Shown here: positions 1-8,132 of the stretch, piece by piece
Position numbering within the stretch: the stretch's first letter is position 1
Layout: each line of letters opens with the position of its first letter
DNA from: Pirellulaceae bacterium
GTDB lineage: Bacteria; Planctomycetota; Planctomycetia; Pirellulales; Pirellulaceae
DNA: 40,497 nt
NCBI GenBank assembly: GCA_011087765.1
Contig: JAALLA010000017.1
Location: 1 to 40,497 of the forward strand
Direction: 5' to 3'
Notes under the pieces: generated by a model
Seen by the model: the letters and a program-made list of their open reading frames with translations, nothing else
The model's database searches: none
Told to the model about the DNA's origin: nothing
Made by a program: the position numbers and the translations under genes

Positions 1-37
1 GAAAGGCTGTCAGGAAATATTTGATTGACAGCCCCTT
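1..37 (-). terminator. probable rho-independent terminator of the symporter gene
   Basis: Positions 5-12 (GGCTGTCA) and 26-33 (TGACAGCC) form a perfect 8-bp stem with a 13-nt loop, starting 10 bases past the symporter stop codon. Read on the minus strand the stem is followed by TTTC and then the window edge, so the length of the T tract cannot be judged. Confidence 0.55.
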
Positions 38-43
38 GCTGAG

Positions 44-1384
44 TCAGACCTCTGCCTCATTTCTAAACACATCTTCGTTTAGTTCGCCTTCCCATTTAGC
101 AACGGTGCAGGCGACAGCGATGTCCCCGGAAACGTTTGTGAGTGTTCGCATCATGTCGAGCAGGCGATCGAACGGGAATATAAAGGCGATGATCAAGAGG
201 GATTGTTCGGCGGAGATTCCGATGACACTCAACACGGTTGCCGCCAATAGCAAGCCTGCTGACGGAATTCCAGCGGCGCCGATAGAAACCAGTGTCGCGG
301 TCATGGCGACCATCACGTACTGCGACATCTCCAATTGGAGTCCATCAGCTTGAGCTGCAAAGAGCGCGACGAGTCCAAGGTAAATCGCGGTGCCGTCCAT
401 GTTGATCGTAGCGCCAAGCGGAAGCACCGAACCGGCAACCGATTTATCGACTCCCAGATTCGTCTCTGCACATGAGATTGTAACAGGGAGCGTCGCGCTG
501 GAAGAAGCGGTTGAAAATGCGACTCCCTGAGCGTCGGCAATGCCTCGAAAGAATTGCTTAAGCGGCAGGCCGAGAAACAGCCGGATGATCATGAATCCGT
601 AAACGAATATGATCTGGAAAATACAGGCAGCGTACAAGGCAATCGCCAGCCACAGCAAGTTGCTCAAAACTTCAATACCTTTGGTAGCCATCACCCAGGC
701 CATTAGCGCACAGACGCCGTAGGGAGCCAATTCCATCACCATCATTGTGATTCGCATCACAACTTCCGCTGCCGCATCAAAAAAATGACGAACAGGATCA
801 GCTGCTTTTCCAACAAATAAAATCCCAATTCCGATCATCAACGAGAAGAAAATGGTGGGCAGCACCTGGCCATCCGAAAGTGCCGCGACTGGATTGCTGG
901 GAATGATGTTGAGCAACCGGTCGACGAACCCCCCCGCCTCCTCTGCGGCAGCCATCTTTCCGGTGACTGAGGCAAGGTCTTCCGCAGAGGCGGTATTGTA
1001 TTCAACGCCGACTCCCGGTTTGATGAGCGTTCCCATCGCCAAACCCAGACTGACCGCAAACAGGGTCGTCAACATGTAAAGGCCGATGGTACGGGCGCCT
1101 AGCGAACCCAGCTTTTTTGGATCTCCCATGGCTGTCACTCCGGAGACCAAAGTGGTAACGATCAACGGAATGATCAGCATTTTGATCAATCGGACGAAAG
1201 CATCACCGAAGGGTTTGAACCAAGTGTCGCCAATGGCAGCGGCTCGTTCGAACCCAGAAAGAGTGGTCTCTGCGTTGACGGATTCCGGGGTGCCGTAACG
1301 GACGGCGAGCCCGAGGCCCAGGCCAAGGACCAGACCGACTAATACCCGTTTCCAAAGCGTTAACGCCTGCCATGATTTAAACAT
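44..1384 (-). CDS. dicarboxylate/amino acid:cation symporter (DAACS/GltP-DctA family)
   Basis: A 446-residue inner-membrane secondary transporter predicted to import glutamate, aspartate or C4-dicarboxylates with sodium or protons. The family signatures are all visible: the serine-rich hairpin STASSSATLP (residues 291-300), NMDGT (328-332), and the last-helix motif with D410, R413, T414, N417 and D421. These correspond to GltPh D394, R397, T398, N401 and D405. Retaining the Arg favours an acidic substrate over a neutral amino acid; the exact substrate cannot be read. Many hydrophobic helices and a length close to the family norm suggest an intact gene. A loop of about 30 polar residues (125-155) precedes the fourth helix region. 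It starts with ATG and is followed by a likely terminator, so it is probably transcribed alone or as the last gene of a unit. Confidence 0.93.
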   Translation of the reverse strand: MFKSWQALTLWKRVLVGLVLGLGLGLAVRYGTPESVNAETTLSGFERAAAIGDTWFKPFGDAFVRLIKMLIIPLIVTTLVSGVTAMGDPKKLGSLGARTIGLYMLTTLFAVSLGLAMGTLIKPGVGVEYNTASAEDLASVTGKMAAAEEAGGFVDRLLNIIPSNPVAALSDGQVLPTIFFSLMIGIGILFVGKAADPVRHFFDAAAEVVMRITMMVMELAPYGVCALMAWVMATKGIEVLSNLLWLAIALYAACIFQIIFVYGFMIIRLFLGLPLKQFFRGIADAQGVAFSTASSSATLPVTISCAETNLGVDKSVAGSVLPLGATINMDGTAIYLGLVALFAAQADGLQLEMSQYVMVAMTATLVSIGAAGIPSAGLLLAATVLSVIGISAEQSLLIIAFIFPFDRLLDMMRTLTNVSGDIAVACTVAKWEGELNEDVFRNEAEV

Positions 1385-1488
1385 GTTTTCTCGGGGAAGG
1401 AGTGTTCCAACTGTTGTTTAATTTGGTCGATTCGCCAAATCCAAAACACAGTTTAAACCAAGTTGAGGCAGGAGTCATCTACGGGGAG

Positions 1489-3348
1489 TCATTGGCCAAA
1501 ATTATAAAATTCACTCACTGTTACTGTTGGAACGGTGTCCCCCGCTGAGAGTTTTAGATTGATCGTCTTGGGAGTTTCCGCGGTTTTAATGAAGAATAGG
1601 CATTTTGATTCTGGCCTTATTGGTTCATCCGTTTGAACAAATGGGGCGCGGATGTAGGTGGAGGTGCCCTCGAGCCGCACGAGAATCTCATCACTCCCAA
1701 TTTGGATTTGGATAAATTCACCGTAGATCGGGAGATGTTGATTTGGTTTCTTCAATGCGGATTCAGCGAACGACTTATTCATTTGTTTCAATGCAGACTG
1801 GTCGTCGCCGGAAAATAGAAGCGCGCGTTGATTAAGAGAGGTTTCAAGTTGGGTCAGTTGGCTTATTACCTGTCTGCCCGTTTCGGTTGTGGGTTCCTTT
1901 TTCGCTTGTTTTTTGAGCTCGGTATAAGCAGCTATCAACGACTGTAACGTTTCAAATTCAGTTTCTTTTTTCGGAATCCAGTCGAATTCTTTGCACGCAT
2001 CGGTGAGCTGGTTTAGCTTCACAACCGCTTCACGCAGCGGGTTGTCATCGCTGATAGAGATAAAATCTGACGTTTCTGAGAGAGGAGAGAGTTCTTTCAG
2101 CGGTTTGATTTCTCCATTCGCGTTTTTCTTCAACGCATTGGCTGAATTGGCGGGTACGAAAAAATTATTTTCATCGATCCGAAAAGAAAGCAAGGCAGCG
2201 AGACCACCATCAATTTTGAATAAGGGAGTGCCTGGCAGGCCAAGCGTTGAGGTTTGGGCGGAGAACCAAACCAAGTCAGTGTTTTTCAATTTCATCCTGT
2301 CGGCCATTGCTTGCGCTACAGGGCTGAGGGAGTTGAGCGTTCCCCTCGATTGGATTCTTGTTTCGAGGCCTCCGTAAAGGTTGTCCAGAGACGGTGGCGC
2401 ACACTGCAGCAAGAATTCACTTTTTACAACGTTGTTCCGGGGGATCGGATCGACTGTTTTGAACGCGACAACGAAACGCCGGTTGACTGACAAAATGATA
2501 AGGTCTTCTTCTTTATTGACCGCGATATATCCCCGTACCAGGTCATTCAATAATTCAGTTTCGCCAAGATACTGGATTGTTTTTAAACTGGATGAAACTT
2601 CAATTTTTGAAGCTCCCTTGACGGCGCTGTAGTTCGTCAACACCCAGCCGCGTGAATCGATAATGGTGCCAACCGCATTGTGCGTGCCTTTGCCGTCATA
2701 AACTTTAAGACTGAGTAGATTGGGCTGAACTGCCTCCCAGCAATTTTGGGCGGACTTGGGGTTGAGTTGTACGAACTGTTGGTCGGGGATGTTATTGGGG
2801 ACTTGCTGTTTCAATGGCTGCGGGGGTGGTTTGGGTTCGCTGGGTAAGGCTTCTTTTCCCGGTTCAATCAAAGAGGTGGAGGTGGGTTCGGCATCCAATA
2901 CGGAGGGTTCGCCATTTTTTGCAACCTTGTCCTGCCTCATTTGCTTGACCAACAAGCCAGTCAGAATTCCGATGGCGATTGTCAAAACCGCCGTGGTAAT
3001 CAAGGTCGAGATAAACCTCCGCTTTCTTCTTTTTCGTAATTGGAGTGCAAGTTTGTATTTGGTAGTTGATTGCGAAGTTTGGTTGGCTTGAGTTTCGGTT
3101 TTTCCAAGTGGATTTTCAACCGCATCAGAAATAGCTTGAGAAGAAGGCTTGCCGATAGCATTGGGAACCGAGAGACGATCTGGGTCTGCGGTTTGTTTTT
3201 TTTCGGTTGACAGCGGTGGAGAAACTTTGGCGGCGGTTGAAAATCGAAACTTGCGGGAACAACTTGGGCAGATGACCTTTTTGTCAGGAGGCAGTTCCGG
3301 CGTGGTGATGTGCTGCTCGCATATGGGACATTCAATATGAAGTTGCAT
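1489..3348 (-). CDS. zinc-ribbon, membrane-anchored HtrA-like pseudoprotease
   Basis: A 619-residue protein with three visible parts. Residues 7-30 carry a CxxC...CxxC zinc ribbon (C7, C10, C27, C30). A basic stretch (104-111) precedes one membrane helix at about 112-134, so the ribbon should be cytoplasmic and the rest outside. A Pro-rich linker leads to a trypsin/HtrA-like domain at about 205-395. In it, VGTIIDSRGWVLTN aligns with the region before the catalytic His, EDLIILSV with the catalytic Asp, and GLPGTPLF with GNSGGPL. The His position is S241 and the Ser position is P372, while D282 remains, so hydrolysis is unlikely. No PDZ domain is evident; residues 420-540 are helical and charged, and the C-terminus is beta-rich and unrecognised. 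The gene lies 106 bp downstream of nth on the same strand. A binding or sensory role is inference only. Confidence 0.8.
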   Translation of the reverse strand: MQLHIECPICEQHITTPELPPDKKVICPSCSRKFRFSTAAKVSPPLSTEKKQTADPDRLSVPNAIGKPSSQAISDAVENPLGKTETQANQTSQSTTKYKLALQLRKRRKRRFISTLITTAVLTIAIGILTGLLVKQMRQDKVAKNGEPSVLDAEPTSTSLIEPGKEALPSEPKPPPQPLKQQVPNNIPDQQFVQLNPKSAQNCWEAVQPNLLSLKVYDGKGTHNAVGTIIDSRGWVLTNYSAVKGASKIEVSSSLKTIQYLGETELLNDLVRGYIAVNKEEDLIILSVNRRFVVAFKTVDPIPRNNVVKSEFLLQCAPPSLDNLYGGLETRIQSRGTLNSLSPVAQAMADRMKLKNTDLVWFSAQTSTLGLPGTPLFKIDGGLAALLSFRIDENNFFVPANSANALKKNANGEIKPLKELSPLSETSDFISISDDNPLREAVVKLNQLTDACKEFDWIPKKETEFETLQSLIAAYTELKKQAKKEPTTETGRQVISQLTQLETSLNQRALLFSGDDQSALKQMNKSFAESALKKPNQHLPIYGEFIQIQIGSDEILVRLEGTSTYIRAPFVQTDEPIRPESKCLFFIKTAETPKTINLKLSAGDTVPTVTVSEFYNFGQ

Positions 3349-3454
3349 CAGATTCGAGCTTTCGAGTTCAGTCTTTGAAAGGTTGTTTAGAATCGAAAAT
3401 GAAAAGTAATTATTAACACGGCTGGCTTTTCGCAGCTTGAATCAGATTCCCCTG

Positions 3455-4108
3455 TCAAGCTTTGCGAGTGACTTTGGGAGATCGCCGACGCGGATAACAG
3501 GTCTGGCAAATTTCACATTTCGTGCCGTCGCACCCGCGGGCTGAACAAAACTCCCGTCCGTAGAAGATGATCTGTAAGTGTAGGTCATTCCATCTTGATT
3601 CGGGAAATAACTTTTTTAAATCAAGCTCAGTTTGTTTAACATTCTTACCGTTGGTGAGTCCCCACCTTTGAGCGAGTCGGTGGATGTGAGTGTCCACAGG
3701 AAATGCTGGTACGTCAAACGCTTGAGCCATCACGACGCTTGCTGTCTTGTGTCCGACTCCCGGTAAATCTTCAAGTGCCTCGAAGTCGGCAGGAACTTCG
3801 GAATCGTATTTATTAATCAGGATTTTGGAAAGTTCCGAGATCGCTTTTGATTTTTTAGGTGAGAGTCCGCAGGGGCGAATAATATTGAGGATTTTTTCAA
3901 CGGGTAGTTTTGCCATCTTGACGGGCGTATCAGCAAGTTGAAAGAGCGCAGGAGTAACTTGGTTGACCCTTTCGTCGGTACATTGGGCACTCAGTAATAC
4001 GGCGATCAAGAGCGTAAAGGGATCGTGGTGGTCTAAAGGGACTGGAGGGTTCGGGTAGAGTTCTTCAAGTCTTTGCTGGATAAACTTGACCCGTTCGCTT
4101 TTTATCAT
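3455..4108 (-). CDS. nth: endonuclease III (DNA glycosylase/AP lyase)
   Basis: A 217-residue base-excision repair enzyme that removes oxidised pyrimidines and cleaves the abasic site. The helix-hairpin-helix is LPGVGHKTASVV with catalytic K121, and the catalytic Asp is D139 in VDTHIHRLAQR. The length matches the family. The C-terminal cysteines are C188, C193, C198, C201 and C204, a spacing unlike the usual C-x6-C-x2-C-x5-C iron-sulfur loop, so cluster ligation is uncertain even though four or more Cys are present. It starts with ATG and lies 95 bp downstream of the intact cyclophilin gene, separated from it by a large imperfect inverted repeat. Confidence 0.95.
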   Translation of the reverse strand: MIKSERVKFIQQRLEELYPNPPVPLDHHDPFTLLIAVLLSAQCTDERVNQVTPALFQLADTPVKMAKLPVEKILNIIRPCGLSPKKSKAISELSKILINKYDSEVPADFEALEDLPGVGHKTASVVMAQAFDVPAFPVDTHIHRLAQRWGLTNGKNVKQTELDLKKLFPESRWNDLHLQIIFYGREFCSARGCDGTKCEICQTCYPRRRSPKVTRKA

Positions 4109-4134
4109 ATTGGATTTCTCGATCAGACTTCCGT

Positions 4135-4191
4135 CGACCCGCCTTGCGATAGACTTTCTAAAACCAAAAAAGGTCTACGCCAAGGCGGTCG
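4135..4191. other. large imperfect inverted repeat between the cyclophilin and nth genes
   Basis: The left arm starting CGACCCGCCTTGCG and the right arm ending CAAGGCGGTCG pair with small bulges, followed inwards by AGAC/GTCT, giving close to 18 paired bases around an A-rich loop. It lies just after the cyclophilin stop on the minus strand. There is no T tract after the stem, so it is either a weak terminator, an mRNA 3'-end stabiliser or an intergenic palindrome. Confidence 0.5.
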
Positions 4192-4203
4192 AATAATATG
4201 CTG

Positions 4204-5316
4204 CTATTTTCCGTCCGCACTCGATTCCGTTTTTATTTTGTTGGGTTTGTAGTCGTGCTCCCGTTTTCGGATAACTTCCGCGCTAATAATTTTATCCTTT
4301 TCGACACCTTCAATCGGCTGTTCGGCCATCGGGGTTGAAATGTGAGTTTTTTTGATTGCGGCTAAGACATCCATTCCTTTGATAATGCGTCCGAAGCAAG
4401 TGTGCCGTCCGTCAAGCATGTCCGTTCGGGAAAATGTGAGAAAGAATTGTGCTCCTCCCGTGTTGGTTCCGGCGTGCGCCATGCTAATGCAATTAGTAAA
4501 GTGCAGTCTTTTTTCAGGTGAATTACATTCGCATGGAATCGCATAGCCCGGCCCGTTGCCATCGACTTCTACTCCCCCCTGAAGTTTGAATCCACCGCCT
4601 TGAGCCATGAAGCCATCGATTACTCGGTGAAATAGTCTGTCTTTGTAATAACCAGCTTCGACGAGGCTAATGAAATTGCCAACGGTGTCCGGCGCCTCGT
4701 TCTCGTAGAGTTCAATGATGATGTCTCCTTGCGTGGTGGCGAGGCGAACTTGAGGGAGGTCGTTTTGTTTTGCTTCGGCGTGTCTAAGTAGGAGTTCATC
4801 GAATAGCTCACGTGCGGGGATGGAAAGCCGTTCCGAGCGAGATGCCATGACGAAATACTCAGGGTTGATATTTTGGTTGATCAGGGTGTCGCCGAGTTGG
4901 AGTACTCTGGCGTCCCGGCCGAATTGAGCGTCATTCAGCATGATGCCCAATAAGGTTCTGGTTGCTTCGGAGTCGTTCGGGTTCGCCACCATTTGAGCTT
5001 TAGCCTGAGTCTCAAGTTTGATGATCAGCGCTTCTGCCTGTGCCAATAATTCGGTGTACTCTGCAATCAACTTTTCGCGGTCTTGAGGCTCTGACGGAGG
5101 TGTGTCAGTTGGCTCTGCCGCGTTGGGTGCGGTCGATTTCAGTTCCGCTTCTTTTACAGAAATGTTCCCATCGAGCGTCTGCCACTGTTGGAGAAGTTCC
5201 TTCAGTGTGGTTGCATCCTCCTGGCTTTGCAGGAGGGCGAAACTTGGCATTGGCAGGGAACCAATGACGAAAAAGAGGACGGTCAAAGAAATTGAAAAAG
5301 ATCTTGAAGGGTTCAC
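4204..5316 (-). CDS. exported cyclophilin-type peptidyl-prolyl isomerase with intact active site
   Basis: A 370-residue protein with a signal peptide ending near PMPSFA, a helical N-terminal region rich in Glu and Ala, and a C-terminal cyclophilin domain (about residues 190-345 here). Key residues, numbered from the longer TTG start at 5328, are F233-H234-R235 (R55 of human CypA), Q243 in FMAQGG, and QFF at 294-296. All are present, so prolyl cis-trans isomerase activity is expected in the periplasm. I chose the GTG at 5316 because GGAG (5323-5326) sits 6 nt upstream; the TTG at 5328 would add four residues and has no clear SD. It is the third and last of three cyclophilin genes transcribed in the same direction, 132 bp after the second. 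Confidence 0.9.
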   Translation of the reverse strand: MNPSRSFSISLTVLFFVIGSLPMPSFALLQSQEDATTLKELLQQWQTLDGNISVKEAELKSTAPNAAEPTDTPPSEPQDREKLIAEYTELLAQAEALIIKLETQAKAQMVANPNDSEATRTLLGIMLNDAQFGRDARVLQLGDTLINQNINPEYFVMASRSERLSIPARELFDELLLRHAEAKQNDLPQVRLATTQGDIIIELYENEAPDTVGNFISLVEAGYYKDRLFHRVIDGFMAQGGGFKLQGGVEVDGNGPGYAIPCECNSPEKRLHFTNCISMAHAGTNTGGAQFFLTFSRTDMLDGRHTCFGRIIKGMDVLAAIKKTHISTPMAEQPIEGVEKDKIISAEVIRKREHDYKPNKIKTESSADGK

Positions 5317-5460
5317 CAGAGACTCCAATAGATTTTGAAGGTCACTGAATGAGCAGATATCAATTCTGCTTTCAGTTACTGTTCAGCGGTTGTTTCTAAT
5401 CGATCATTGTAGCGAGTTATCACTAAACAGTTGAAGATTACTTCGATTCTGAATTACCGG

Positions 5461-6711
5461 TTACTGAGTTTTTTTCTCTGTTATTTTTGTTGGCAGATAA
5501 TCATGGTCCCGCTTTCGGGTGACCGTTGCCGTTAAGATTTTTGAGTAATTACTTTGTTTACCCGGATTCATTGTTAATGACGCGGTGCCAGTGACCCGGT
5601 TGAGTCGCCGGACAGCGTCCATCCCGGAAATTACACGGCCGAATACCGTTTTTTTGCCGTCAAAGTTCTTATTTCGTTGATAAGAAATGAAAAATTGAGA
5701 ACCACCAGTGTCGGCTCCTGAGTTTGCCATGCTCAGCGTCCCTGAGAAATGGTGTCGGACATTATCTCCTGCAGTTTCACACGGAATTTTGTAACCAGGG
5801 TCGCCCGTTCCGCGGTCATTTTTACATCCAGTTTGCGCGAGCCGTCCCGGAAGAACGAGAAAGAAGTTCATTTGGTCATAGAACTTGTTTTCGACTAAGT
5901 GAATAAAGTTTCCCACGGTTTTTGGAGCTTCATTTTCGAACAGTTCGACAACAATTACACCTTCGCTGGTTTCCAATGTAACGCGTGGCAAATCGTTAGA
6001 AACCGCTTCCCGCTGGCGTATCTCTTGTTCACGATTCCACTTGGAGACGGAATCATTGAAATCATTTCGGATGGATGATCGCAGGGCCACCTTTTTATCC
6101 TCAATTCGTTTAAGCATCGCTTCGGCATCGGGATAATTCTCGGTCGCATTTGCCGCCAAAAAACCTTGATAAGCGATGTCTTCCTGGCGGAGTGTAACTG
6201 AAAGCTCACTCCCCTGATCAATTTTAGTTAGCATCAGCTTGGCAACTTCTAAAGCTTTTTCAGGGTCAAAATTGGATCCGCCTCGCGAAAGGTCTATTTT
6301 TTTCGAGATAATATTGAAAACGGTCCGACAGACGCGTGGGCTAGGATTGACTGACTGTTGAAAAGAAAGCAACGCCGCTTCGTCGAGTTGGTTTTTAAGT
6401 TGCCGGTTCTTCTCTTTTAACCGGTCGATTTTTGCCATGTGTTCAATCTGCCGTTTTGGGAATCCAATCGGGCTGGAACTGAAAAGGCGGGTAATCACAA
6501 TTTCGTTTTCGTTATATTGCTCGAGCACCTGTTCGAACGTCAGCGCGTCGTCTACGGGCTGGGAGTCCAACAAAGGCGTTTCATTAACTGCGGAACCGGG
6601 ATTGGACGTCGGTGTTGGAGCGGGGATTTCCTGCGCAACCACTGGCAGGCAAGAAACCATTGCGATTGTAATCGCAGGCAGTAGAACATTTCGGTAAAGC
6701 GTAAGCATCAT
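5461..6711 (-). CDS. exported cyclophilin-like protein lacking the catalytic Arg
   Basis: A 416-residue protein with a signal peptide (cleavage near VVAQ, about residue 27), a helical middle region with a coiled-coil-like stretch at about 88-115, and a cyclophilin domain at about 240-400. The domain is well conserved overall (VVELFENEAPKTVGNF, SMANSGADTGGSQFFISY, VFGRVISGMD). The FHRV motif, however, is FFLV, so the catalytic Arg is L285 and the preceding His is F284. Q293 and the QFF triplet are kept. Proline binding may survive but isomerase activity should be strongly reduced, so it may serve as a chaperone or scaffold (inference). It starts ATG-ATG, 33 bp after the first cyclophilin gene, and probably shares its transcript. 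Confidence 0.87.
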   Translation of the reverse strand: MMLTLYRNVLLPAITIAMVSCLPVVAQEIPAPTPTSNPGSAVNETPLLDSQPVDDALTFEQVLEQYNENEIVITRLFSSSPIGFPKRQIEHMAKIDRLKEKNRQLKNQLDEAALLSFQQSVNPSPRVCRTVFNIISKKIDLSRGGSNFDPEKALEVAKLMLTKIDQGSELSVTLRQEDIAYQGFLAANATENYPDAEAMLKRIEDKKVALRSSIRNDFNDSVSKWNREQEIRQREAVSNDLPRVTLETSEGVIVVELFENEAPKTVGNFIHLVENKFYDQMNFFLVLPGRLAQTGCKNDRGTGDPGYKIPCETAGDNVRHHFSGTLSMANSGADTGGSQFFISYQRNKNFDGKKTVFGRVISGMDAVRRLNRVTGTASLTMNPGKQSNYSKILTATVTRKRDHDYLPTKITEKKTQ

Positions 6712-6744
6712 ATCACCAAATCTTACGAATGATCGTAACCCTGA

Positions 6745-7932
6745 CTATTTCTTTTTGACTCGATTGGGTTCGTACTCGTGGTCTCTTAAATTAGTGATTG
6801 TGATTGACTCAATGACGTCTGGAACAGCGTCCTTAATAAACTCTTCTTTGTCCTCTTCTTCGTTTACTTGAAACGTCTCCTGAATATTGTCGAGGATGCT
6901 CATGTCAGAGATCACCCGCCCAAAGACGGTGCTCTTACCGTCGAGATTGGGGCCGGGAACGAGCATGATGCGAAATTCAGCAGCCGCTGAATTAGGTTCG
7001 TTGTTTTTGGCAACCATGGCGACAGATCCCCGAAAGTGATGCCGAGAATCGGGTCTTTGGTGTTCGTCGTAGATTGTATATCCAACCGGTTGAGGGCGAC
7101 TCATAGTCATAAGTCCCGTGTCAGCAATAAGGTTTCTTAGAACGTGGTGAAAAATCATGCCATCATAAATTCCAGTTTGGACGAGGCTGACAAAGTTCCC
7201 AACTGTTTCCGGCGCTTGATTTTCAAACAGCTCAATCACGATTTCACCGCGATTGGTTTTTATGATCGCTTTTGGCAATGGATCTCCTTTGGCATCCGAG
7301 TCACGCAGGGCTAGTTCTCGTTTATAACCAGTCACAAGTTTGTCCATTGAGTTGCCATACAACGCACCTTCGGGAACACCGAGCTGTTCGGCTTGTTCTT
7401 TGTTGGTCTCGTAGTACTGTTGAGCAAAAGTGAAATCGTTATTCAGGATTGAAACACGCCCCATGAGATTGTAGAGGTCTTTGTTATCGGGATAGATTTT
7501 GAGAAGTTTTTTGGTTGTTAGATAACATTTTGCGAGTTGTCCCTGGGCGATGAGATCTTGATTCATCATCGAAACAATTTCATTCACCTGGTTGCCGGGG
7601 TTATCGGTTTCAAAAAACAGGGCAAATGAGGCTTCCCGGACTCGTTTGTAAGCATCTTGAGCGACGACTGCCTCCGCTTTCCATTTGCTGCGATATTCAT
7701 GAGCAACGGTGCTCTTATTTTCGTAGAACTCGTGTCCGGTTTTCTTAATCGCTTTGATAGCTTCCTTTAATTCGAGAATGGCGGCGTCGAATTCGGATTG
7801 CATTTCTTGAACACGCTGCGGAGAATTATTTTCCAATTCCTGGCCGGTGGATACGGTCGTTAGCACCGTTGCCGCGATGATCAAGCAGGTCTTAGTAAGC
7901 CAAATGGAACTCAGATTAGGAAGTCGAAGCAT
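6745..7932 (-). CDS. exported, strongly degenerate cyclophilin-like protein with a TPR-like region
   Basis: A 395-residue protein with an N-terminal signal segment (about 12-30), a helical region, a TPR-like stretch at about 130-185 (LAKCYLTTKKLLKIYPDN, then YNLMGRVSILNNDF), and a cyclophilin-like domain at about 220-365. The fold signature IVIELFENQAPETVGNFVSL is clear. Against CypA the active site has R55 replaced by H263, Q63 by D271, and the QFF triplet changed to E319-F320-R321. Isomerase activity is therefore unlikely. It is the first gene of the three-cyclophilin run, read away from the rsmD-like gene across a 200-bp divergent intergenic region that should hold promoters in both directions. 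Confidence 0.85.
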   Translation of the reverse strand: MLRLPNLSSIWLTKTCLIIAATVLTTVSTGQELENNSPQRVQEMQSEFDAAILELKEAIKAIKKTGHEFYENKSTVAHEYRSKWKAEAVVAQDAYKRVREASFALFFETDNPGNQVNEIVSMMNQDLIAQGQLAKCYLTTKKLLKIYPDNKDLYNLMGRVSILNNDFTFAQQYYETNKEQAEQLGVPEGALYGNSMDKLVTGYKRELALRDSDAKGDPLPKAIIKTNRGEIVIELFENQAPETVGNFVSLVQTGIYDGMIFHHVLRNLIADTGLMTMSRPQPVGYTIYDEHQRPDSRHHFRGSVAMVAKNNEPNSAAAEFRIMLVPGPNLDGKSTVFGRVISDMSILDNIQETFQVNEEEDKEEFIKDAVPDVIESITITNLRDHEYEPNRVKKK

Positions 7933-8132
7933 AATTGTAGTTGCTCTAATTATGTGGGATTAGCAAATATCGCGGTGGTCAATCGGACGTGGACGGTGAA
8001 CGGGTTACAGAATTGGTAAACCCGCGGATCAAACTCCGGTTTTCGACTGGTATTTCAGGTATATCAATCATAGTATAGCGGTTCGAGATGTTTTAGACCG
8101 TATTCCAGACTTTCCCTTAAAAGAAAACTTCG

